From: Spirochaetia bacterium
GTDB lineage: Bacteria > Spirochaetota > Spirochaetia > Treponematales > Breznakiellaceae
DNA: 17,089 nt
Direction: 5' to 3'
NCBI GenBank assembly: GCA_026002265.1
Contig: BOBG01000038.1
Location: 1 to 17,089, forward strand
This document shows positions 6,730 through 13,312 of this stretch, piece after piece. The notes under the pieces were generated by a model. That model was not told where the DNA came from and did no database searches. It saw only the letters and a program-made list of their open reading frames with translations. The first letter of the stretch is position 1. Every line of letters starts with the position of its first letter. Both the position numbers and the translations under genes were made by a program.

Positions 6730-8343
6730 TTAAGGTTGAACAAATTTTTCCCGGCGTTCATCTATGATAGCTTGTGCGCCTGATGCCAGCCAATTCCGGA
6801 CCGCCGTATCGTAGGTGCTATCAAAAGCCGCCACCGGACAGGTGATTGACGAGGCATATATGCTCCGGCCCATATCGCTCAGAGTCTGGACCAGCGGACC
6901 AGCCACAATAAGCGGTGAACTCGTTTTGACCACAAGACCCGGCTTTGCATTCGTGAGTGCAGTGTTGTACGCCTGAGTGATGAGATCAGCGGACCACGAA
7001 TAACCGGCCGCGAGCGCCCGGATGCTTGCCTCTTCAGATTCAAGGAAAAGCCCATTCATCATCATCGTGTAATCAATATTTTGCGAAGAATTCATGATCC
7101 AAGTCGGATCTGCCGCCGCACTCGGATCCAATTTTATGACGCCCTCGATAACAGAGTGGCTGATTCCCTCATGACCGGTTTGGATAAAATGATAATTTTC
7201 ATACTTTGCCATCCAGTTGAGGTAACGCATTGCCGCATCTGCAACGGACGGATCCTTCGCCGCTGAAGCCGGGATAAAAAAGTTGATTCCGGCAGCATCG
7301 TACATACTTTTGTGGGTCAGCCCGTCTGGACTTTGAATGGGATCAATCGGGACAATATCAGCGGTCGGGACATTTTTCCGGAGATCCGTGAGGAGTCCAT
7401 CTGGTTCCCGGTAAATGACATCCCATTCGCCGCAGAATGAACCCACGACACCGCTTTTTATCAAATTGGCAACGTCAGTCGTGGAGGAACTATGAATCGG
7501 AAAATCCCGGTCAACCAGATTCTCGTTGTACAATTTATTCATAAACCGGAGACCATCTTTGTAGCCTGCGACTGCAAAGGAACGTTCCGCAACCGTGTTA
7601 ATCCACCGCTCCCGATCGCTCAACGCTGGATCGATAAAAGCTTCCATGATATTTCCGGCTTCCCAATCCGGCCGATCTCCATTTAACGTAAAGGGAATCA
7701 CTCGCGCTGAAGTGACTCCGCCCGGATCCTGAGTTTTAAATGCAATCAAGGCGTTTTCAAATTCCTCAGTCGTGGTCGGCAGAGGGAGTCCAAGGATATC
7801 GAGCCAATCCTTCCGGATCCAAATATTCCGCTGGGCAACACTCATGCGCCGCGCCGGAATGGAAAAAATGCGCCCGGTATTTGTTTCAATATTCCGCCGG
7901 ATAAAATCTTTTCCGGCAAGCGCTTTATCCGGACCGAGAAAAGCTTTGAGATCTTTCAGTGTAGTATCAACGTACGGAGCGAGATCAAAAATGCCGCCCT
8001 GGTCAGCCCAGTTTTGAATGTTGTCACCGGAATAGGTATAGCAAACATCCGGTTGATCGCCGGCCGCAAAAAGATTCACGAGCGCCTCGGTCTCGGTCCA
8101 CCGGTTCACCTTAACAAATTCAACGATGATATTTTCGTCCCGCCGTATCTTTTCCTGAATCCATCTGGTCCACTGATTGTTGGCTGCATCTGTTTTTCCG
8201 CCGTCAGTTCCCCGGTCAAAAATTTCCACTTTTATCCGGACAAGAGATGATCCGCCGACCTCAGCCACCGGCTCTTTTTTTGTACAGTTAATGAGCATTC
8301 CGGCTGTAACCAGAAGCATCAGCATCGATATAATTTTCTTCAT
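6730..8343 (-). CDS. Extracellular solute-binding lipoprotein of an LplA-type carbohydrate ABC transporter (paralogue 1)
   Basis: The 537-residue product is a family-1 (LplA-like, COG1653-type) carbohydrate-binding protein. MKKIISMLMLLVTAGMLINC is a signal peptide ending in a lipobox with Cys20, so the mature protein should be lipid-anchored. The mature part starts with RIKVEIFDRGTDGGKTD and contains NNQWTRWIQEKI, WTETEALVNLFAAGDQPDV and NIWIRKDWLDILGLPLP, all typical of the large LplA-type proteins of about 500-550 residues. It is closely similar along its whole length to the product of 8459-10051, so the two are tandem duplicates. AGAGGGG precedes the ATG by four bases. A terminator and a separate promoter lie between the paralogues, so this copy can be made independently of the permeases. 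The sugar cannot be told from the sequence. Confidence 0.92.
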   Translation of the reverse strand: MKKIISMLMLLVTAGMLINCTKKEPVAEVGGSSLVRIKVEIFDRGTDGGKTDAANNQWTRWIQEKIRRDENIIVEFVKVNRWTETEALVNLFAAGDQPDVCYTYSGDNIQNWADQGGIFDLAPYVDTTLKDLKAFLGPDKALAGKDFIRRNIETNTGRIFSIPARRMSVAQRNIWIRKDWLDILGLPLPTTTEEFENALIAFKTQDPGGVTSARVIPFTLNGDRPDWEAGNIMEAFIDPALSDRERWINTVAERSFAVAGYKDGLRFMNKLYNENLVDRDFPIHSSSTTDVANLIKSGVVGSFCGEWDVIYREPDGLLTDLRKNVPTADIVPIDPIQSPDGLTHKSMYDAAGINFFIPASAAKDPSVADAAMRYLNWMAKYENYHFIQTGHEGISHSVIEGVIKLDPSAAADPTWIMNSSQNIDYTMMMNGLFLESEEASIRALAAGYSWSADLITQAYNTALTNAKPGLVVKTSSPLIVAGPLVQTLSDMGRSIYASSITCPVAAFDSTYDTAVRNWLASGAQAIIDERREKFVQP

Positions 8344-8361
8344 AAAACCCCTCTGTGATCA

Positions 8362-8390
8362 ATTATAAAAAAATCGAGGAAATATTACAA
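8362..8390 (-). promoter_or_regulatory. Separate promoter for the lipoprotein-type binding protein gene
   Basis: On the minus strand TTGTAA (8390-8385), 17 bases, then a perfect TATAAT (8367-8362), with 18 bases to the ATG at 8343. The leader of about 11 bases contains AGAGGGG. The -35 match is 4 of 6. Its position just after a terminator supports a real promoter. Confidence 0.6.
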
Positions 8391-8407
8391 CCGGCACTAA
8401 TATTATC

Positions 8408-8420
8408 CGAGGTCTGTCCC
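8408..8420. repeat. Copy 2 of the intergenic CGAGGTCTGWCCC element
   Basis: CGAGGTCTGTCCC, 12 of 13 bases identical to the element at 5811-5823 and in the same orientation. It sits between a terminator and a promoter, where it would not disturb a gene. Confidence 0.3.
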
Positions 8421-8423
8421 TAT

Positions 8424-8450
8424 AAAAAAAGCCGGAGCGAATCCGGCTTT
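8424..8450 (-). terminator. Strong rho-independent terminator between the two binding-protein genes
   Basis: AAAGCCGGA (8428-8436) and TCCGGCTTT (8442-8450) form a perfect 9-base stem around a 5-base loop. On the minus strand the stem is followed by a run of T (8430-8424). It lies 8 bases below the stop codon at 8459 and would end the permease-binding protein transcript. A-rich flanks on both sides make it partly bidirectional. Confidence 0.85.
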
Positions 8451-8458
8451 CAAAAAAA

Positions 8459-10051
8459 TTAGCGGTATTTTGCCCGGCGCTCATTAATAATAGCTTGACC
8501 GCCTGATGAGAGCCAATTCCGCAGCAAACTATCGTAGGTCGAATCGAATTGATTCTCCGGACATGTTATACTCTGCGCGTAAATGACTCTGCCCATGGCT
8601 ACAAGTGTTTCAGAAAGCGGACCAGCCACGGTCAAAGGCGAAGTCGTCTGAACGATGAGCGGCGGACTTGCATTTGTCATAGCGACTTGATAGGCATGAA
8701 AAATGAGATCCGATGGCCAGGAATAGCCGGAAGAGAGTGCCCGGACACTTGCATTTTCAGTTTCAAGGAAGAGTCCGTTCATCATCATCGTGTAGTCGAT
8801 ATTTTGCGAAGAATTCATGATCCAGCTCGGATCTCTTACCGCACTCGGATCGAGTTTGATGATTCCATCCGCGCCAATCGTATGGCTGATTCCCTCATGA
8901 CCGGTTTGGATAAAGTGATAATTTTCGTACTTTGCCATCCAGTTGAGGTAGCGCATTGCCGCATCCGGATTCTGGGAAGCAGACGGGATAAAATAGAAAA
9001 CTCCCGCGGCATCATAAGAACTTTTGTGAGTAACGCCGTCAGAACTCTGAATCGGATCGATTGGAACAAGATTCGCCCCCGGAATATTTCTCTGCAAATC
9101 CGCGAGAAGAGAGACACCTTCCCGGTAGGGATAATCCCACTCAATACAGAACGCACCGACTCGGCCGGTTTTTATGATGTTAGCGTAATCGTTTTCGTCT
9201 TTGTACAAGGGGAAATCCCGGTCGACCAGCCCCGCATTGTACATTTTATTAAGGAACCGGACACCTTCTTTATAACCTTCAACTGTAAATGAACGTTCCG
9301 CAACCGTGTTGATCCAGCGCTCTTTTGGATCGAGCCTCGGGTTGATAAAAGCTTCCATAATATTTCCGGCCGTCCAATCCACCCGATCTCCATTGAGCGT
9401 AAAGGGAATCACCCGGTTTGCACCGACTCCGCCCGGATCCTGATTTCTGAACGCAACCAGCGTATCGTAAAATTCTTGAGTTGTCCGAGGAAGCGGCAGT
9501 CCAAGTTTATCGAGCCAATCTTTCCGGATCCATATATTCCGCTGCGCGACATTCATTCGCCGTGCCGGAATGAAATAAATTTTTCCGGTTGAAAGATCGA
9601 TCTGCCGAGCGATCATATCCTTTCCCGGCAGAGCTTGATCGGGTCCCAGAAATTTTTTGAGATCTTTAAGTGTTGTATCGAGATATGGCGACAGATCAAA
9701 AATGCCGCCCTGGTCAGCCCAGTTTTGAATATTGGGTGCGGAGTACGTGTAACAAAGATCCGGCGGGGTGCCGGCCGCAAAAAGATTTACGAGCGCTTCG
9801 GTCTCTGTCCACCGGTTCACCTTGACAAATTCAACGATGATATTTTCATCTTTCAGGATTTTTTCCTGAATCCACCTGGTCCACTGATTGTTAGACGGGT
9901 CTGTTTTTCCGCCGTCAGTTCCCCGGTCAAAAACCTCAACCTTAATCCGGGCGGGCCCGCCTGACGCGGAGGGGCGTCCCTGAGTTCCTTCGGCAAAAAC
10001 CAGTGTCCCAACCATTGCGGTCAAAAGGGCCATCACAGCAATTTTTTTCAT
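8459..10051 (-). CDS. Extracellular solute-binding protein of an LplA-type carbohydrate ABC transporter (paralogue 2)
   Basis: This 530-residue protein delivers a sugar or oligosaccharide to the two permeases encoded just upstream. The N-terminus MKKIAVMALLTAMVGTLVFA is a signal peptide with a likely type I cleavage at AFA-EG. There is no lipobox Cys, so it should be soluble in the periplasm, unlike its neighbour. The mature part shares long identical stretches with paralogue 1 (NNQWTRWIQEKI, DENIIVEFVKVNRWTETEA, NSSQNIDYTMMMNGLFLE), with scattered changes and a few short gaps, so ligand preference may differ modestly. GGAGG stands four bases before the ATG. The gene follows the LplC-like permease after 63 bases that hold only a weak hairpin, so it is probably co-transcribed with both permeases. 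Confidence 0.92.
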   Translation of the reverse strand: MKKIAVMALLTAMVGTLVFAEGTQGRPSASGGPARIKVEVFDRGTDGGKTDPSNNQWTRWIQEKILKDENIIVEFVKVNRWTETEALVNLFAAGTPPDLCYTYSAPNIQNWADQGGIFDLSPYLDTTLKDLKKFLGPDQALPGKDMIARQIDLSTGKIYFIPARRMNVAQRNIWIRKDWLDKLGLPLPRTTQEFYDTLVAFRNQDPGGVGANRVIPFTLNGDRVDWTAGNIMEAFINPRLDPKERWINTVAERSFTVEGYKEGVRFLNKMYNAGLVDRDFPLYKDENDYANIIKTGRVGAFCIEWDYPYREGVSLLADLQRNIPGANLVPIDPIQSSDGVTHKSSYDAAGVFYFIPSASQNPDAAMRYLNWMAKYENYHFIQTGHEGISHTIGADGIIKLDPSAVRDPSWIMNSSQNIDYTMMMNGLFLETENASVRALSSGYSWPSDLIFHAYQVAMTNASPPLIVQTTSPLTVAGPLSETLVAMGRVIYAQSITCPENQFDSTYDSLLRNWLSSGGQAIINERRAKYR

Positions 10052-10087
10052 AAGACCTCCAAAAAAACTACATACCGAAACAAAATC

Positions 10088-10106
10088 AGCCGGAAAATAT
10101 CCGGTT
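10088..10106 (-). terminator. Weak hairpin between permease and binding-protein genes
   Basis: CCGGA (10090-10094) and TCCGG (10100-10104) pair around AAATA, with one more A-T and a G-T pair outside. The minus-strand sequence after it is only moderately T-rich. It may attenuate readthrough or protect the 3' end of the permease message, or may simply reflect the high CCGG frequency here. Confidence 0.25.
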
Positions 10107-10114
10107 TTGAAAAT

Positions 10115-10993
10115 TTATCCTTTTACAGCACCGATAGTAACACCGGAAATAAAATAACGCTGCAACCATGGATACACCACTAAAATCGGCACAGTCGCAA
10201 ACATAACCGCGGCCGCCTTCATTCCGTCACTCGCTGCCGGCACTCCACCCGCATTTCCTTCCTGTATAGCGACTTCTATTGAAGAAAGGTTGTTGACAAT
10301 GTTGTACAGTTTAAGCTGAATCGGGTGATATTGGTTGGCTGAAGTCAAGTAGAGCAAGGCATCGGAAAATCCATTCCACCGGCCGACCGCGTAAAAAAGC
10401 GCCAATGTTGCCAAAACCGGCGCAGACAGTGGCAGATAAATCCGGACAAGAACTGTAAAAGGATTTGCACCATCAAGCTCTGCCGATTCGCGCAGAGAAT
10501 CCGGAACTCCATATAAAAAACTCCGGAGAATAATCATGTTAAACACAGAAAGACAATTAGGTAAAATAAGCACCAACGGATTATTAAGTAAATTTAAATT
10601 CTTCATTAAAATATAATTCGGAATCGTACCCGCGCTAAAATACATGGTAAAAATAATAAGCGTATTGATGATTCCTTTACCTTTAAGCGAATCATAGGTC
10701 AGAGGAAATGCACATAAAATCGTTATACCCAAAGAAACTAATGTACAAATTACTGTTAAAACCGCTGTCCACCACATGGACCGGGAAAAAGACGGGTCCA
10801 GAAATACATATTTGTACGAATCAAGCGTCGGATTTACCGGAAGAAATGACACCTGACGGTTGATAATTGCAAGAGGATCGCTGAGAGATCGTGCAAGTAT
10901 ATTGAGCATAGGGAATAAACAAAGAAAAATAACCACAAAACAAACGAATGCAATAACAATATCCCCGATTTTTCTCGATTGTGATTTAATCAT
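10115..10993 (-). CDS. LplC-like carbohydrate ABC transporter permease (MalG-type)
   Basis: The 292-residue inner-membrane protein is one half of the transport channel. It has six predicted membrane spans, beginning with IVIAFVCFVVIFLCLFPMLN (about 12-31). The ATPase-docking EAA loop is ESAELDGANPFTVLVRIYLP (169-188), with the conserved Gly. The order of features and the C-terminal PWLQRYFISGVTIGAVKG match the LplC/YtcP branch of MalG-type permeases, in which the protein ends in (Y/F)F..G...GAVKG. AGGAG precedes the ATG by five bases. It starts 38 bases after the partner permease gene. No ATP-binding subunit is encoded beside it; this branch usually borrows a shared MsmX/UgpC-type ATPase, so one must be encoded elsewhere. 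Confidence 0.94.
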   Translation of the reverse strand: MIKSQSRKIGDIVIAFVCFVVIFLCLFPMLNILARSLSDPLAIINRQVSFLPVNPTLDSYKYVFLDPSFSRSMWWTAVLTVICTLVSLGITILCAFPLTYDSLKGKGIINTLIIFTMYFSAGTIPNYILMKNLNLLNNPLVLILPNCLSVFNMIILRSFLYGVPDSLRESAELDGANPFTVLVRIYLPLSAPVLATLALFYAVGRWNGFSDALLYLTSANQYHPIQLKLYNIVNNLSSIEVAIQEGNAGGVPAASDGMKAAAVMFATVPILVVYPWLQRYFISGVTIGAVKG

Positions 10994-11031
10994 ACATACT
11001 CCTTACCGGTACATTCCGGTTGTATTAATTT

Positions 11032-12012
11032 TTACCAGATTCCTCTTTCACCGGAACGTTTTGCTATTGTATTTGCTGCAACAAGAAAAATCACACAAAT
11101 AACCGATTGAAATAGTCCGATAGCAGCGGTATAAGAAAATTGATTTGAGCGGATACCGACTCGGTACACCATTGTACTGATTACATCTGCTACATCCATA
11201 ACTGTTGGATTTGCCATCGTATAAGGTCTGTCAAATTCACTTCCCAAAATCCGGCCCAGGTTCATAATGAGGAGCACAACAATAGTCGGCAGCAAACCGG
11301 GCAGGGTAACATGCCATATTTTTTGCCACCGGCCGGCACCGTCAACTTCCGCTGCCTCATAGATTTCCGGATTGATTCCGGTAATCGCAGCGAGATAAAT
11401 AATCGTTCCCCAGCCCATTTCCTTCCATACGCCAAGTCCAACGTATGTACCTACCCACAAGGAATTATCCATAAGAAAATTGATCGGTGGAATTCCAATT
11501 TTACCTAATGCTATGTTGATAACACCTCCACCAAGTGCAAAGAGTTGATTACAAATTCCACTAATAATAATCCACGAAAGGAAATGCGGTAGATACACAA
11601 TGGTTTGAGTGACTTTTTTATATTTTTTGAATGGTAATTCATTAAGCAAAATTGCGAGAATAATCGGCGCTGGAAAGCCCAATATCAGATCCAAAAAGTT
11701 AAGCCACAACGTATTTTTGACCGCCATATAAAAATTCCGGTCCGTAAATGCCTTAACGAACCAGCCCCAGTAAGGCGTCATTTTTGACGCAACTCCGGCC
11801 GCATCTTCAGGAGTAGCTACCCATGGCGAAGCCCACACTCCCCTAAAAAGGCTGTAATTTTTGAACGCAATGACAATATTCGTCATTGGAACATACCGAA
11901 ATACAATAAAAAATGCTATTGGAAGCGCCAGCATTGCATAAAGCATCCATGTCCGGCCGAAATACTGCCAGCCTTTTTGAAATTTTGATTTTTGTAGTCC
12001 GTTTTGAATCAT
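11032..12012 (-). CDS. LplB-like carbohydrate ABC transporter permease (MalF-type)
   Basis: The 326-residue inner-membrane protein is the other half of the channel. Its first span (about 22-40) is followed by YVPMTNIVIAFKNYS, the signature start of LplB/YteP-type permeases. The EAA loop is YEAAEVDGAGRWQKIWHVTLP (219-238 core). The protein ends in GERGIW, close to the family's usual (E)GLW-type end. It is the first gene of the transporter operon. There is no Shine-Dalgarno sequence before the ATG; instead a promoter -10 box stands 8 bases upstream, which implies leaderless translation. The MalF-type periplasmic insert is missing, as expected for this branch. Confidence 0.94.
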   Translation of the reverse strand: MIQNGLQKSKFQKGWQYFGRTWMLYAMLALPIAFFIVFRYVPMTNIVIAFKNYSLFRGVWASPWVATPEDAAGVASKMTPYWGWFVKAFTDRNFYMAVKNTLWLNFLDLILGFPAPIILAILLNELPFKKYKKVTQTIVYLPHFLSWIIISGICNQLFALGGGVINIALGKIGIPPINFLMDNSLWVGTYVGLGVWKEMGWGTIIYLAAITGINPEIYEAAEVDGAGRWQKIWHVTLPGLLPTIVVLLIMNLGRILGSEFDRPYTMANPTVMDVADVISTMVYRVGIRSNQFSYTAAIGLFQSVICVIFLVAANTIAKRSGERGIW

Positions 12013-12020
12013 AATGAGTA

Positions 12021-12049
12021 ATGATACTATGTGGGTAAATTTTTGTCAA
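12021..12049 (-). promoter_or_regulatory. Near-consensus promoter giving a leaderless permease operon mRNA
   Basis: On the minus strand TTGACA (12049-12044), exactly 17 bases, then TATCAT (12026-12021). Only 8 bases separate the -10 box from the ATG at 12012, so the first transcribed base should be at or within about 3 bases of the start codon. The geometry nearly copies that of the cheR promoter. Confidence 0.65.
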
Positions 12050-12104
12050 AAAATTTTTCTCGAAAATCTGTGGACAAAGTGCTGACTTTAGGCACCGCCG
12101 GCTA

Positions 12105-12719
12105 TCACCAGTCCACTGTGAAACGCTGCTGGCGATGTTTCTTTTGATTATATTTCTGTATATCTATGTTATAGAGTTGTTCCGCGGAAAGAGAAGAAGG
12201 CGGACCATGCCCTGGCAGAATAATGTATTCTCCGGGCATTGTAAATAATTTACTCCGGATCGCAATCATCTGAGTTGTTGCACCGTAAATACTTGTTGTC
12301 CGGCCCACCCGTCCCGCAGTCAACACATCGCCGGTAAAAAGCATATGCTGAATTTTATACACAACCGAATCCGGCGAATGTCCCGGTACAGAAATAACTT
12401 CACACCGGAATGGCCCTACATCAACTGTGTCGCCGTCCCGGACCATAAATGCTTTATGCTCTGCGATATATTGATTCACTGCATAAATATCCGCGTTATA
12501 AATCCGCTTGAGACACCGTAGCCCGCTGCTATGCCTCGAGTGATCATGGGTGATGAGCACGGCCCGGAGTTTGTAAGAATGTTCCTCGATAATATTCAAA
12601 AGTGTCAGGTTCATAGCTCCCGGATCGATCACAATAGCTTCGCGGTTTTTTTCTCCTTCGGTACCAAGGACATAGCAATTCGCAAAACCGCCCGGATGAC
12701 TACAGAAAAACAATTTCAT
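12105..12719 (-). CDS. Metallo-beta-lactamase-fold hydrolase with a non-canonical HxHxRH motif
   Basis: The 204-residue product is a small glyoxalase II-like member of the metallo-beta-lactamase superfamily. Visible elements are the strand AIVIDPGA (28-35), the metal motif THDHSRHSSG (57-66), PGHSPDSVVY (112-121), FTGDVL (128-133) and LPGHGPPS (168-175). Metal ligands H58, H60, H63, H114, D131 and H171 are all present. The Asp of HxHxDH, which binds the second metal, is Arg62 (codon AGG). One-metal catalysis or a different substrate class is therefore likely. The C-terminal helix seen in glyoxalase II is short, so the substrate is unknown. Its ATG overlaps the stop of the pentapeptide gene by four bases (ATGA), which means coupled translation. 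No clear terminator follows; the next 92 bases hold the transporter promoter. Confidence 0.88.
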   Translation of the reverse strand: MKLFFCSHPGGFANCYVLGTEGEKNREAIVIDPGAMNLTLLNIIEEHSYKLRAVLITHDHSRHSSGLRCLKRIYNADIYAVNQYIAEHKAFMVRDGDTVDVGPFRCEVISVPGHSPDSVVYKIQHMLFTGDVLTAGRVGRTTSIYGATTQMIAIRSKLFTMPGEYIILPGHGPPSSLSAEQLYNIDIQKYNQKKHRQQRFTVDW

Positions 12720-13312
12720 AGCTGTTCCTTTGTGTCAAAAATCGCCTCTGCGGTGTTTGAAAATTTAAAAGAAAGACTTTTTTGCCGGAATCCGGTGAAA
12801 TCGACACTGGTAAGATTGCAGTCCGTAAAATCCGACAATGCTATACCGGTGTTGATAAACCGGCTGTAATATAAATTTGATTGACTAAATGAGCATGCAT
12901 AAATCGTTGATCCGGTATAATTAAGGTAGACAAGTTCGGATTTTTCAAATAAACAATCAAATAAGTGCGCGCCGGCAAAGGATAAAAATTGCAGATCGCT
13001 TGATTCAAAGATACACGAATCAAATTTCGCAAAATCAAAAAAAGACATCCGCATGACGGTTTGTGAAAAAGTACACCGGGTAAATGATGCCCGGTTAAAT
13101 CCGCACCCGGAAAAAGATCGGCCGGAAAAATCCTCGTCCTCAAAAGAAAGCCCTTCCGCGTTCAGGTCCTTGATACTTTTTTGCTTACGGATCAGATTCA
13201 CGATCCGGGCGCTGTCCCTTTCCGGGTTTGCAAGATGGGCAGTACACACCGGCGAACCAGTGATTGCGGACCGGCCGCAGCCGGCTGCACATGGAATAAT
13301 GTTAAACATCAC
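12716..13312 (-). CDS. Pentapeptide-repeat protein with an N-terminal Cys3His motif
   Basis: The 198-residue product has an N-terminal segment with C8-x3-C12-x10-C23-x2-H26, a plausible single-zinc site, then a linker rich in charge. From F57 to F172 every fifth residue is F, L, I, M or Y without interruption, giving 24 quintets (for example SGRSFSGCGFNRASFTRCTF), often with A, S, C or T two places before the centre. This predicts a right-handed quadrilateral beta-helix of about six turns. Unlike Qnr there are no inserted loops, so the body is closer in style to MfpA-type proteins, which mimic DNA and bind gyrase. A gyrase role is inference only. The likely start is GTG at 13312, directly after the TAG of the RND gene, with an ATG as the next codon. 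Translation is evidently coupled on both sides. Confidence 0.9.
   Translation of the reverse strand: MMFNIIPCAAGCGRSAITGSPVCTAHLANPERDSARIVNLIRKQKSIKDLNAEGLSFEDEDFSGRSFSGCGFNRASFTRCTFSQTVMRMSFFDFAKFDSCIFESSDLQFLSFAGAHLFDCLFEKSELVYLNYTGSTIYACSFSQSNLYYSRFINTGIALSDFTDCNLTSVDFTGFRQKSLSFKFSNTAEAIFDTKEQL

Noticed and set aside
8549..9292. 247-codon open frame on the + strand, with shorter counterparts at 7081-7266 and 7492-7686
   Set aside because: It is antisense to the binding-protein gene. The counterparts exist because the two paralogues share sequence. No ribosome binding site, promoter or recognisable protein pattern.
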